The notes under the pieces are model-generated. The model had not been told where the DNA came from. It made no database searches and saw only the letters and a list, made by a program, of their open reading frames with translations. Source: RYN-230 sp963760405 (GTDB lineage Bacteria; Actinomycetota; Actinomycetes; Streptosporangiales; Streptosporangiaceae). From it: a stretch of 64,000 nt of DNA. This document shows positions 8,361 through 17,895 of the stretch, one piece after another. Within the stretch, counting starts at the first letter, position 1; every line of letters begins with the position of its first letter. The DNA lies in the NCBI GenBank assembly GCA_963760405.1, contig CAVXCV010000003.1:124001-188000 (forward strand), read 5' to 3'. A program made the translations under genes and the position numbers.

Positions 8361-8999
8361 ATGAACGGGAACCCGGGCGCGGGCCCGCCCGCGGGCGACC
8401 CTGCTCAGCCCCGCCGCTGGGCAGGCCTGGATGGCATGCGGGTCTCCGCCGCCGAGCGGGACATGGTGATCGACCGGCTCTGGGCGCGCTACGACGAGGG
8501 CCGGCTGAGCTACGACACGTTCGCGCTGCGGGTCGAGGCGGCGGTCAACGCCCGGGTCAGGGCCGACCTGGCCGCGCTGGTCGCGGATCTGCCGCCGCCG
8601 TACCGGCTGCAGGCGGCCCTGCTCGCCTGCTGGCAGCGCGCCCGCGCCGCGGTGGCCAGCGCGATGCCCCGGGCCTGGCGCGCGGCGTCCCTGCCTGTCC
8701 TCCAGTTTCCCGCTGGTGACCAGCGCCGCTTCACCATCGGCCGGGCCGAGGCCTGCGACATGGTGCTGCCCGACCCGTCGGTGTCCCGCTGGCACGCGAG
8801 CCTGAAGCGGGACGAGGGCGGCTGGATGCTGGACGACCTCGGCTCGACGAACGGCACCCGGGTGAACGGCTGGCGGGTGCGGGCCTGGGTCCCGGTGCGG
8901 GACGGTGATCTGGTCAGCTTCGGCGCGGTCACCTTCGTGCTCGGCGCGCCCGGGCCGCGGCGCGGCCTGCCCGCGGCGGGCGGCAGCGCCAGCCGGTAG
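8361..8999 (+). CDS. DUF1707 plus FHA domain protein
   Basis: A 212-residue cytoplasmic protein. Residues about 25-80 form a DUF1707 module (MRVSAAERDMVIDRLWARYD then LSYDTFALRVEAA), found at the N-terminus of many actinobacterial regulators. Residues about 115-200 are an FHA domain that should bind phosphothreonine: FTIGRAEACDMVLPDPSVSR, WHASL and LGSTNGTRVNG keep the usual Arg, Ser, His and Asn contacts. Likely a reader of Ser/Thr kinase signalling; partner unknown. Start at the ATG 8361. Confidence 0.85.
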   Translation: MNGNPGAGPPAGDPAQPRRWAGLDGMRVSAAERDMVIDRLWARYDEGRLSYDTFALRVEAAVNARVRADLAALVADLPPPYRLQAALLACWQRARAAVASAMPRAWRAASLPVLQFPAGDQRRFTIGRAEACDMVLPDPSVSRWHASLKRDEGGWMLDDLGSTNGTRVNGWRVRAWVPVRDGDLVSFGAVTFVLGAPGPRRGLPAAGGSASR

Positions 9000-9034
9000 C
9001 CGCCCGCGTTTTTCCACCAGGCCGGCCGACCCTT

Positions 9035-9040
9035 TAGAGT
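9035..9040 (+). promoter_or_regulatory. -10 element for a leaderless start
   Basis: TAGAGT ends six bases before the GTG at 9047, so transcription would begin at or next to the start codon. No Shine-Dalgarno sequence is present. Confidence 0.45.
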
Positions 9041-9046
9041 CAAGGC

Positions 9047-9790
9047 GTGACATTGGTTGTGCTGGTCCGGCACGGGCTGACCGCGGGGACAGGGAACGTG
9101 CTCACCGGCCGTACTCCTGGCATCCCGCTCGACGACCGCGGCCGCGACCAAGCCAGTGCGGTGGCGGCCCGGCTGGCGGGCGTCCCGCTGGATGCGATCA
9201 TCTCCAGCCCGCTGGAGCGGTGCCGGCAGACCGCCGAGGCGATCGCGGCTGCCCGGCCGGAACGGCCAGCGGTCCAGCTGGATGAGCGGTTCGCTGAGGT
9301 CAAGTACGGCGACTGGACCGGGCAGCCGCTGAAACGGCTGGCCAAGGACCCGCTGTGGCGGGTGGTCCAGGCCCATCCGAGCGCGGTGCGGTTTCCCGGC
9401 GAGGACGGCGAGTCCATGCCCGAGGTACAGCACCGGGCGGTCGCGGCCGTCCGGCAGTGGAACGTGCAGCTGGGCAAGGACGCGGTCTACCTGATCTGCT
9501 CGCACGGCGACGTCATCAAGTCGGTCATCGCGGACAGCCTCGGCCTGCACCTGGACTCGTTCCAGCGGATCCAGGTCGATCCGTGCTCGCTGAGCGTGAT
9601 CCGGTACACGCCGCTGCGGCCGTTCCTGGTCCGGATGAACGACACTGGTGGCACTGTCACCGGGCGGGTCAAGCCCCAGCCAGGGACAGCGGCGGCGGCC
9701 GCGGCTGGCAACGGCGCCCGGCCCGCAGCAGCCGCGGCGGCCGCACTGGCGGAGGGGGACGCAGCCATCGGCGGAGGAGCGGGAGGATAG
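9047..9790 (+). CDS. histidine phosphatase family protein (MSMEG_4193 family)
   Basis: Phosphoglycerate-mutase-like phosphatase of the MSMEG_4193/Rv2135c family. It has the phosphohistidine RHG in VVLVRHGLTAG, SSPLERCRQTAEAI, the conserved GEDGESMPEVQHR and the second histidine in ICSHGDVIK. The first 200 residues are the domain; the tail is Ala/Gly-rich low complexity. It leads the actinobacterial three-gene cluster with DUF3090 and the SCO1664 family, whose job is not established; in relatives the cluster adjoins mshC of mycothiol synthesis. The substrate is unknown. Confidence 0.88.
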   Translation: MTLVVLVRHGLTAGTGNVLTGRTPGIPLDDRGRDQASAVAARLAGVPLDAIISSPLERCRQTAEAIAAARPERPAVQLDERFAEVKYGDWTGQPLKRLAKDPLWRVVQAHPSAVRFPGEDGESMPEVQHRAVAAVRQWNVQLGKDAVYLICSHGDVIKSVIADSLGLHLDSFQRIQVDPCSLSVIRYTPLRPFLVRMNDTGGTVTGRVKPQPGTAAAAAAGNGARPAAAAAAALAEGDAAIGGGAGG

Positions 9791-9795
9791 GGGTC

Positions 9796-10356
9796 ATGCC
9801 GGTCTACTCGTACGATCCGCCGGACCGGTTCGTGGCCGGCACGGTCGGGCAACCCGGGGAACGCACCTTCTACCTGCAGGCCAGCGCCAGCGGCCGGGTG
9901 ACCAGCGTGGCGCTGGAGAAATTCCAGGTGAGCCTGCTCGCCGAGCGGCTGGAGGAACTGCTGGACGAGGTGGTCCGGCGCACCGGCGGGCTGACCTCGG
10001 TACCGGCCACCGCGCCCGCGGAACTCGGCGACGACGGGCCGCTCGACCTGCCGCTGATGGAGGACTTCCGGGTCGGCGCCATCGCGCTGGCCTGGGACGG
10101 CGAAGAGGAGCGGGTGGTCATCGAGGCGCAGGAAGAGTCCGAGACACCGGTGGAGCCGCTGGCCGAGGAAGTGCCGGAGAACGGCCCCGGGGTGCTCCGG
10201 GTCCGCATCTCGGCGGCCAGCGCGCGGGCCTTTTCCCAGCGCGCCCTGCGGATCCTCGGCCAGGGCCGTCCGCCCTGCCCGCTGTGCGGGCTGCCGCTGG
10301 ACACCGATGGGCACATCTGCCCGCGGCAGAACGGGCACCGGGTGGCCAATGCCTGA
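9796..10356 (+). CDS. DUF3090 family protein (Rv2134c-like)
   Basis: A 186-residue protein colinear with the DUF3090 family: YSYDPPDRFVAGTVGQPGER at the N-terminus, an acidic middle, and a C-terminal zinc-ribbon-like CPLCGLPLD...HICPRQNGH. The family has no demonstrated function; its fixed place between the histidine phosphatase and the SCO1664-family protein suggests the three act together. ATG 9796 starts six bases after the upstream stop. Confidence 0.88.
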   Translation: MPVYSYDPPDRFVAGTVGQPGERTFYLQASASGRVTSVALEKFQVSLLAERLEELLDEVVRRTGGLTSVPATAPAELGDDGPLDLPLMEDFRVGAIALAWDGEEERVVIEAQEESETPVEPLAEEVPENGPGVLRVRISAASARAFSQRALRILGQGRPPCPLCGLPLDTDGHICPRQNGHRVANA

Positions 10357-11176
10357 GACCCCGCCATCTCCCCGGCGGGCGTCCCGCTCCACGCGGTCGC
10401 GGGGCGGGCATCCGGCCCGGCTGCCGCACCCGCCGGGGCCGCCGCACCCGCTCCCGCCGGAGGACCCCGCAGCCGCGCTGGAACTGCTCCGCGAGGGCGA
10501 GGTCGAGGTGGAAGGGCGGCTGGTGGCCGCGTCGAACGCCACGTTCTACTGCACGCTGCGGCGGGACGGGACCGAGGCCGCCTGCGTGTACAAGCCGGTC
10601 GCGGGGGAGCGGCCGCTGTGGGACTTCCCGCTGGGCACCCTGGCCGGGCGGGAGGTGGCGGCGTACGCGGTGTCCCAGGCCGCGGGCTGGCACCTGGTCC
10701 CGCCCACCGTGTACCGGGAGGACGGGCCGTTCGGCCCGGGCATGTGCCAGCTGTGGATCGACGCCGACACCGGCGTGGACCTGGTCGCGCTGTCCCGCAG
10801 TGCTGATCACCAGGCCCTGCGCGACATGGCGGTGTTCGACGCGGTGGTGAACAACGCCGACCGGAAGATAGGCCACCTGCTGCCGGTCAGCGACGGGCGG
10901 CTGTTCGGCTGCGATCACGGGGTGTGCTTCGGGGAGGAGTACAAGCTCCGTACCGTGCTGTGGCAGTGGCGCGGCCGGAAGCTGACCGCCCGGGCCGTCG
11001 GGGCCCTGGGTCGGCTGCAGGCGGCGCTCAGCAGCGAGCTCGGGGCCGAACTGGCCAGCTGGCTCAGCCCGGGCGAGGTAACCGCCACCGAGCAGCGGGT
11101 GGCGATGCTGCTGCAGCGCCGGGTGCACCCTTTTCCGCCGGAGGACTGGCCCGCCGTCCCCTGGCCGCCCATCTAG
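10349..11176 (+). CDS. SCO1664 family protein (kinase-fold, Rv2133c-like)
   Basis: A 275-residue member of the SCO1664 family, related to PI3/PI4-kinase-like folds. Visible are FYCTLRRDGTEAACVYKP (nucleotide-site lysine strand), MCQLWIDADTG, and the catalytic-loop-like DAVVNNADRKIGHLL followed by CDHGVCF, equivalent to the HxxDxxxxN and DxG motifs of that superfamily. A kinase activity is inference. Start MPETPPS overlaps the DUF3090 stop by eight bases. A second in-frame TAG follows the stop two codons later, and a repeat array begins immediately. Confidence 0.85.
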   Translation: MPETPPSPRRASRSTRSRGGHPARLPHPPGPPHPLPPEDPAAALELLREGEVEVEGRLVAASNATFYCTLRRDGTEAACVYKPVAGERPLWDFPLGTLAGREVAAYAVSQAAGWHLVPPTVYREDGPFGPGMCQLWIDADTGVDLVALSRSADHQALRDMAVFDAVVNNADRKIGHLLPVSDGRLFGCDHGVCFGEEYKLRTVLWQWRGRKLTARAVGALGRLQAALSSELGAELASWLSPGEVTATEQRVAMLLQRRVHPFPPEDWPAVPWPPI

Positions 11177-11455
11177 CTCTGTTAGCCCGGGGGGGCGACC
11201 CCCCGGAACCCCCCCGGGATGCATGGCCCCGCGAGACACCCCCTTCGGGGGCGCCTCCCGTGACCATGGAAATCTTCTGCTGCTGGCCGAAGAAATGCTC
11301 GTAGCCCGGGGGGACGACCCCCCGGAACCCCCCGGGATGCATGGCCCCGCGAGACACCCCCTTCGGGGGCGCCTCCCGTGACCATGGAAATCTTCTGCTG
11401 GTGGCCAAAGAAATGCTCTGTTAGCCCGGGGACGACCCCCGGAACCTCCCGGGGC
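11177..11455 (+). repeat. intergenic GC-rich repeat array, two full units and a partial
   Basis: Units at 11177-11300 and 11301-11418 are nearly identical; a third, shortened unit spans 11419-11455. Each begins (T)TAGCCCGGGG, continues as nested G/C palindromes, then GATGCATGGCCCCGC, a CCCCCTTCGGGGG hairpin with TTCG loop, and GTGACCATGGAAAT...AAATGCTC. The first unit abuts the stop of the upstream gene. Related copies occur at 25682-25880 and, inverted, at 53839-53877. I see no coding capacity. In relatives mshC lies in this gap. Confidence 0.85.
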
Positions 11456-11464
11456 CAGAGAGAT

Positions 11465-12334
11465 TCAGCGGGCGCCGGGCTCGCCGGGGTGACGGCGCCG
11501 GCGCAGGTACCGCTCGACTTCGCGGGCGATGGCGTCGCCGCTCGCCTCGGGCAGGTCGGTCGCGTCCTTAGCCTCTTCCAGCGTGCGCACGTACTCCGCG
11601 ACCTCAGCGTCCTGCTCCGCCAGCTCGTCCACGCCGCGCTCCCAGGCCCGTGCCTCCCGGGCCAGGTCGGCCAGGGGCAGGGAGGCGTCCAGGATGTCCT
11701 CCACCCCGCGGAGCAGCGCCAGCGTGGCCTTGGGGCTGGGTGGCTGCGCCACGTAGTGCGGCACCGACGCCCACAGCGACACCGCCGCGATCCCGGCCTC
11801 GGTGCAGGCGTGCTGGAGCACCCCCACGATGCCGGTGGGCCCCTTGTACTCGACCGGCTCCACGTGCAGGTCGGCAGCGAGCACCGGGTCTGAGGCGGCC
11901 GCCGCCACCGGCACCGGGCGGGTGTGCGGTGAGTCGGCGAGCAGGGCCCCGAGCAGCACCACCACCTCGACCCCGAGCGCGGTGAAGGACTGAACCAGCT
12001 CACCGCTGAACCCGCGCCAGCGCATGTTCGGCTCGATGCCATGCACCAGCACCACGTCCCGGCCGAGGCCGTCCGGGCTGGCCAGGGACAGCCGGGTGGT
12101 CGGCCAGACCAGCCGCTCGGTCCGCCCGTCGGCCACTTCCATCACCGGCCGGGTCACCTGGAAGTCGTAGTAGTCCTCCGGGTCGATGGCGCCGACCTCC
12201 GTAGCCGACCAGGCCATACCCAGGTGATCGACCACTCCGCTGGCTGCCTCGCCAGCGTCGTTCCAGCCCTCGAAGGCGGCGATGACGGCTGGCGACGTGA
12301 GCTTCCGGACACCGCTGAGCTCGATCACCCTCAC
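11465..12334 (-). CDS. PAC2 family protein (Rv2125-like)
   Basis: A 289-residue PAC2 (proteasome assembly chaperone 2) family protein: AAFEGWNDAGEAASGVVDHL at residues 19-38, the GIEPNMRWRGF segment, TVVLLGALLADSPHTRPV region, and a helical C-terminal half (VDELAEQDAEVAEYVRTLEE). The family is structurally related to eukaryotic PAC2, but a role in bacterial proteasome assembly is unproven. Its presence here, close to the Pup-proteasome genes and divergent from metH, is conserved. GTG start with GGAGGTGAG just upstream. Confidence 0.88.
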   Translation of the reverse strand: MRVIELSGVRKLTSPAVIAAFEGWNDAGEAASGVVDHLGMAWSATEVGAIDPEDYYDFQVTRPVMEVADGRTERLVWPTTRLSLASPDGLGRDVVLVHGIEPNMRWRGFSGELVQSFTALGVEVVVLLGALLADSPHTRPVPVAAAASDPVLAADLHVEPVEYKGPTGIVGVLQHACTEAGIAAVSLWASVPHYVAQPPSPKATLALLRGVEDILDASLPLADLAREARAWERGVDELAEQDAEVAEYVRTLEEAKDATDLPEASGDAIAREVERYLRRRRHPGEPGAR

Positions 12335-12458
12335 CTCCCTTGCGGGCGCTCCGCCCTCCTGGTCGACACCAGGTTACGTGCACCCGCTCAGCGCGGTGGG
12401 TGACCTGGCCGCCGCTGCCCGGTCCTGGCGAGGCCGCCCGGGCAGACATGCGTCGCCC

Positions 12459-12464
12459 TAGAAT
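12459..12464 (+). promoter_or_regulatory. -10 element upstream of metH
   Basis: TAGAAT lies nine bases before the metH ATG, giving a leader of zero to three bases. No cobalamin riboswitch can be recognised between PAC2 and metH. Confidence 0.4.
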
Positions 12465-12473
12465 AAGGGTCCT

Positions 12474-15400
12474 ATGACGAACACCGTCCGGCCGCCCCGG
12501 CCCGTGCCGCTGAGCACCGTCCTCACCCAGCGGGTGGTGGTGGCGGATGGCGCGATGGGGACCATGCTGCAGTCGAGCCCCGCCACCGTCAGCGATTTCG
12601 ACGGCTACGAAGGCTGTAACGAGATCCTCAACATCACCCGCCCGGACGTGGTCCGCGCGGTGCACGACGGCTATCTCGAGGCTGGCGTGGACTGCGTGAC
12701 CACGAACACGTTCGGCGCGAACCTGGCCAACCTGGGCGAGTACGGGATACCCGGGCGGATCACCGAGCTGTCCGAGGCAGGCGCCAGGATCGCCCGGGAA
12801 GCGGCGGACCGGTGGTCCACCCCGGAGCGGCCGCGCTGGGTACTGGGCGCGGTCGGGCCGGGTACCAAGCTGCCCACGCTCGGCCACGCCAAGTTCGCGG
12901 TGCTGCGCGACGCCTACCAGGAGTGCGCGGCCGGCCTGCTGGCCGGCGGGGTGGACGCCATCATCGTCGAGACCTGCCAGGACCTGCTCCAGGCCAAGGC
13001 GGCCATCATCGGTACCCGCCGGGCCATGGCCGCCGCTCAGGCCGAGCTCCCGCTGATCGCCCAGGTCACGATCGAGACCACGGGCGCGATGCTGCTGGGC
13101 AGCGAGATCGGCGCCGCGCTCACCGCGCTGGAGCCGCTCGGCGTCAGCCTGATCGGGCTGAACTGCGCGACCGGTCCGGGGGAGATGGGCGAGCACCTGC
13201 GCTACCTGGCCGGCCATTCGCGCATCCCGCTGTCCTGCATGCCCAATGCCGGCCTGCCCGTGCTCACCTCCGACGGCGCGCACTACCCGCTCACCCCGGC
13301 TGAGCTGGCGGATGCCCACGACATGTTCACCACCGAGTTCGGCCTGGCCCTGGTGGGCGGCTGCTGCGGGACCACCCCCGAGCACCTGGCCGCCGTGGTC
13401 GACCGGGTGGGCGGCCGGCCGCTGGCCAGCCGCCGGCCGCGGCCGGAGCCCGGGGTGGCGTCGCTGTACCAGCATGTGCCGTTCCGCCAGGACACCTCGT
13501 TCCTGGCCATTGGCGAGCGGACCAACGCCAACGGCTCCAAGGCGTTCCGTGAGGCACTCCTCGAGGGCCGCTGGGACGACTGCGTGGAGATCGCCCGGGC
13601 GCAGACCCGGGACGGCGCGCACCTGCTCGACCTGTGCGTGGACTACGTGGGCCGGGACGGCACCGCGGACATGACCGAGATCGCCGGCCGGCTGGCCACC
13701 GCGGCCACCCTGCCGCTGGTGATCGACTCCACCGAGGCCGAGGTGATCAGGACCGGGCTGGAACTGCTGGCTGGCCGGGCGGTGGTGAACTCGGTCAACT
13801 ACGAGGACGGCGACGGGCCCGACTCGCGGCTGGCCAAGGTCATGCCGCTGGTCGTGGAGCACGGCGCGGCGGTCATCGCGCTGACCATCGACGAGCAGGG
13901 CCAGGCGCGCACCGCCGAGTGGAAGGTCGCCGTGGCCACCCGGCTGATCGAGGACCTGACCGGGAACTGGGGCATGCGCCCCTCAGACATCATCGTGGAC
14001 TGCCTGACGTTCCCGATCGCCACCGGCCAGGAGGAGACCAGGCGGGACGGGATCGAGACGATCGAGGCGATCCGCCAGCTCAAGCAGCGCTACCCGGAGG
14101 TGCAGACCACGCTGGGCGTGTCGAACGTCTCGTTCGGGCTGAACCCCGCGGCGCGCGCGGTGCTGAACTCGGTGTTCCTCGATGAGTGCGTGCGGGCCGG
14201 GCTGGACTCCGCGATCGTGCACGCCTCGCGGATCATGCCGATCGCCCGGATCCCGGACGATCAGCTGCAGGTCGCGCTGGACCTGGTGTATGACCGCAGG
14301 CGGGACGGGTACGACCCGCTGGCCCGGCTGCTGGAGCTGTTCGACGGGGTGGACGCGGCCGCGGTGAAGGCCAGCCGGGCCGCCGAGCTCGCGGGCCTGC
14401 CGCTGTGGGAGCGGCTGAAGCGGCGCATCATCGACGGCGAGCGGGTCGGCCTGACGGCGGACCTGGACGAGGCGCTGACCCAGCGACCCGCCCTGGAGAT
14501 CGTCAACGACGTGCTGCTGGACGGCATGAAGACGGTGGGCGAGCTGTTCGGCGCCGGCGCAGATGCAGCTGCCGTTCGTGCTCCAGTCGGCCGAGGTGAT
14601 GAAGCTGGCAGTGGCCCACCTCGAACCGCACATGGAGCGCTCCGGTGAGGATGGCAAGGGGCGGATCGTGCTGGCCACGGTCAAGGGCGACGTGCACGAC
14701 ATCGGCAAGAACCTGGTCGACATCATCCTCACCAACAACGGCTACGACGTGGTCAACATCGGCATCAAGCAGCCGGTGTCGGCCATCGTGGACGCGGCCG
14801 TCAGCCACGACGCCGACGTCATCGGCATGTCCGGGCTGCTGGTGAAGTCCACCGTGGTGATGCGGGACAACCTGGCCGAGCTGAACGCCCGCGGCCTGGC
14901 CAGCCGGTGGCCAGTGCTGCTCGGCGGCGCGGCGCTCACCCGCGCCTACGTGGAACAGGATCTCGCCGCCGTGTTTGACGGCCAGGTGCGGTACGCCCGG
15001 GACGCGTTCGAGGGGCTCCGGCTGATGGACGCCCTGATGGCGGTCAAGCGTGGCGAAGCCGGGGCCCAGCTGCCCGCGGTGCGCGAGCGCCGGGTGCGGA
15101 CCGGGGCGCGGCTGGCCGTCACCGAGCCCGCCGACATGCCGGCCCGGTCCGATGTGGCCACCGACCACGTGGTGCCGGCGCCGCCGTTCTTCGGCGACCG
15201 GGTGGTGAAGGGCATCCAGCTCAGCGAGTACGCCGCGTTCCTGGACGAGCGGGCCACGTTCATGGGCCAGTGGGGGCTGAAGCCCGCCCGGGGCGGCGCT
15301 GGTCCTTCTTACGCCGAGCTGGTGGAGACCGAGGGACGCCCGCGGCTGCGGATGTGGCTGGAGCGGGTGCAGACAGAGGGCCTGCTGGTGGCCGGCGTCG

Positions 15401-15962
15401 TGTACGGGTATTTCCGGGCGGTCAGCGAGGGTGACGACCTGGTCGTGCTGGACGGCGGCGGGGCTGAGCTGGAGCGGTTCACGTTCCCCCGGCAGCGGCA
15501 CGACCGGCACCTGTGCCTGGCCGACTTCTTCCGGCCGCGCGCGTCCGGCGACGCCGACGTGGTCGGTTTCCAGCTGGTCACCGTGGGCACGGCGATCAGC
15601 GAGGCCACCGCGGACCTGTTCGCGAAGAACGCCTACCGCGAGTACCTGGAGCTGCACGGCCTGTCGGTGCAGCTCACCGAGGCGCTGGCGGAGTACTGGC
15701 ACGGGCGGGTCCGGGAAGAACCGGGCTGGCCGGCTACGACCCGGCAGACCTGGACGGCATCCTCAAGGTCGGCTACCGCGGCTGCCGCTACTCGTTCGGC
15801 TATCCGGCCTGCCCGGACCTGGAGGATCGCGCCAAGGTGGTGCGGCTGCTGCGGCCGGACCGGATCGGCGTGTCGCTGTCCGAGGAATTCCAGCTCGCGC
15901 CGGAGCAGTCCACCGATGCCCTGATCACGTTCCACCCCGAGGCGAAGTACTTCTCCGCATGA
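12474..15962 (+). CDS. metH: cobalamin-dependent methionine synthase (two frame breaks)
   Basis: Transfers the methyl group of 5-methyltetrahydrofolate to homocysteine through methylcobalamin. Domains in order: homocysteine-binding (zinc cysteines in GLNCATGP and GGCCGTTPEH, residues about 20-320), pterin-binding (FLAIGERTNANGSKAF), cobalamin cap and binding (VHDIGKNLVDIIL with the cobalt-ligating His) and the AdoMet activation domain ending in HPEAKYFSA. About 1,163 residues once repaired. The frame slips by one inserted base near 14560 (GELFG then QMQLPFVLQSAE in the next frame) and returns by one lost base near 15722 (VREE then GLAGYDPADLDGI). The two cancel, so start and stop share a frame. 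Confidence 0.92.
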
Positions 15963-16623
15963 CCCCACTGCAGGCGGTGCTGTTCGACATGGACGGCCTG
16001 CTGGTCGACTCCGAGCCGTTCTGGTTCGAGCTGGAGGCCTCGATCATGGCCCGGATGGGCAGCCCGTGGGGTCGCGCCGACCAGGCGCACCTGATCGGCG
16101 GTTCGCTGGCCCGGTCCACCGCGTACATGCGGGTAAGGCGGCCCGGCCGGCACCGCAGGAGGTCATCGGCCAGTGGCTGACGCAGGGCATGGCCGGGCTG
16201 ATCCGCGCCCGGGGTGTGCCGCTGCTGCCCGGCGCGGCCCGCCTGCTGGCCGAGCTCGCCGCTGCCGGGATCCCGTGCGCCCTGGTCACCTTCGCCGAAC
16301 CGGAGATCATGGCCGCCGTGCTCGAGGTCAGCGGCATGCGCTTCCCGGCCACCGTGTGCGCGGCGGACGTGACCAGGGGTAAGCCTGACCCGGAGCCGTA
16401 CCTGCGGGCCGCCGCGCTGCTCGCGGCCGAGCCGGGCCGCTGCGTGGCGCTGGAGGACTCGCCCAGCGGGATCCGCTCCGCGCACGCGGCCGGCTGCGGC
16501 GTCATCGCGGTGCCGAGCGTGCCGCCTCCGCCGGGACTCGCCCAGCTCACCGTGGCCTCGCTGGCCGAGGTGGGCCTGGCCATGCTGGCCGATGTGGCGC
16601 TCAGCCAGGTCCGGGCCGGCTGA
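15959..16623 (+). CDS. HAD-family phosphatase (frame break)
   Basis: Beta-phosphoglucomutase-like haloacid dehalogenase hydrolase. Motif I is FDMDGLLVDSEPFW at the N-terminus, motif II VTFAEPEI, motif III Lys in RGKPDPEPYL and motif IV ALEDSPSGIRSAHAAG. The ATG overlaps the metH stop (ATGA), as in mycobacteria where a HAD gene follows metH. The frame changes near 16130 (one base lost): MRV before, GKAARPAPQEVIGQWL after. Repaired length about 221 residues. Substrate unknown. Three short copies of GCTGACSGTGCTA begin at its stop codon. Confidence 0.85.
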
Positions 16624-16851
16624 CCGTGCTAGCTGACGGTGCTAGCTGACCGGTGCGCTGCGGCCAAATCTTTATTCGGTCACAATCCAGGCACGACACG
16701 GTGTTAGCTCTGGCGCGGACCTGGCAAAACGGTAGATCCTCCCGTTAGGGAGGCCAGGCCTGCGGGTTCGGCACGCCCATTGCCACGCTGGCCGGGCAAT
16801 TTTCCCGTCGCGGCCACGAGCCCGATCATGAACAGCAGGGAGCTCCGCCTG

Positions 16852-17844
16852 ATGGCAGCACCACTCGACGTGCCTACCACCGGGGACGCCGCTCCGGAAG
16901 CTGTGCTGAGCGGAGTCAGTGGCAAGGTCATCGAGGGCCGCTCGCTCGGCCAGATCGCCTGGATCCGGCTGCGCCGGGACAAGGTGGCCATGATCGGCGG
17001 TGCCGTCGTGATCTTCCTCATCCTGGTCGCCATCATCGGGCCGCACCTGGTGCAGAACCCGAATGTCTACAACGCGAACCTGATCAACCCGACCTTCAGC
17101 CGGCCGTACGGCCCGTTCGGCGGGATCAGCCTGGCCCATCCGCTCGGCGTCGAGCCGGTCACCGGGCGTGACCTGCTCAGCCGGGTCGTGAACGGGGCCC
17201 AGGTTTCCCTGCTCATCGCGTTCCTGGCCACCGCGCTCGCGGTGGGCATCGGGGTGTTCCTGGGGGTCATCTCGGGGTACTTCGGCGGCTGGGTGGACTC
17301 GGTCATCGCCCGCACCATGGATGTCTTCCTCGCCTTCCCGCTGCTGGTGTTCGCCATCGCGCTGGTCGGCGTCATCCCCTCGTCGGCGTTCGGGCTGTCC
17401 GGCAACTCGCTGCGGATCGGCCTGCTGGTCTTCGTCATCGGCTTCTTCAACTGGCCCTACATGGGCCGGATCATCCGGGGCCAGACCCTGTCGCTGCGCG
17501 AGCGGGAGTTCGTGGACGCGGCGCGCAGCATCGGCGGCCGCGGGCCGTACATCCTGTTCCGCGAGCTGCTGCCCAACCTGGTCGCGCCGATCCTGGTCTA
17601 CTCCACCCTGCTGATCCCCACCAACATCCTGTTCGAGGCGGCGCTTTCCTACCTGGGCGTGGGCATCATCCCGCCCACGCCCAGCTGGGGGGGCATGCTC
17701 TCGGACGCGGTGCAGAACGGCTTCTACTCCATCGATCCGATGTACATGATCATCCCTGGCCTGGCCATCTTCATCACGGTGGTCGCCTTCAACCTGTTCG
17801 GGGACGGGCTGCGCGATGCGCTCGACCCGCGAAGCAGCCGGTAG
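16852..17844 (+). CDS. ABC importer permease, DppC/OppC type
   Basis: Inner-membrane permease of a peptide/nickel (PepT) family ABC importer. 330 residues: cytoplasmic N-terminus, TM1 (VAMIGGAVVIFLILVAIIGP), periplasmic loop with HPLGVEPVTGRDLLSR, then the five-TM core containing the EAA-type coupling loop FVDAARSIGGRGPYILFREL and LSYLGVGIIPPTPSWGGM, the hallmark of this subfamily. The ATG at 16852 follows AGGGAG by nine bases; ATG 16828 is an alternative. First gene of a five-gene operon in the unusual order C, binding protein, B, D, F. Confidence 0.92.
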   Translation: MAAPLDVPTTGDAAPEAVLSGVSGKVIEGRSLGQIAWIRLRRDKVAMIGGAVVIFLILVAIIGPHLVQNPNVYNANLINPTFSRPYGPFGGISLAHPLGVEPVTGRDLLSRVVNGAQVSLLIAFLATALAVGIGVFLGVISGYFGGWVDSVIARTMDVFLAFPLLVFAIALVGVIPSSAFGLSGNSLRIGLLVFVIGFFNWPYMGRIIRGQTLSLREREFVDAARSIGGRGPYILFRELLPNLVAPILVYSTLLIPTNILFEAALSYLGVGIIPPTPSWGGMLSDAVQNGFYSIDPMYMIIPGLAIFITVVAFNLFGDGLRDALDPRSSR

Positions 17845-17895
17845 GCCGATGGGACTTCCTTCCCTCACCGAATCACGACAGGAGGCGTTCACCTC

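Noticed and set aside
11182..11420. Open frames running through the repeat units
   Set aside because: They translate the G/C palindromes into repeated Gly/Pro/Arg strings, differ between units by frame, and have no homology; the DNA is a repeat, not a gene.
12335..12473. Cobalamin riboswitch upstream of metH
   Set aside because: The gap is 139 bases, shared with the divergent PAC2 promoter, and no B12-box-like sequence is visible.
12000..13862. A 620-codon minus-strand frame over metH
   Set aside because: Antisense shadow; only its last part overlaps the real PAC2 start in another frame, and the plus strand encodes unmistakable metH.
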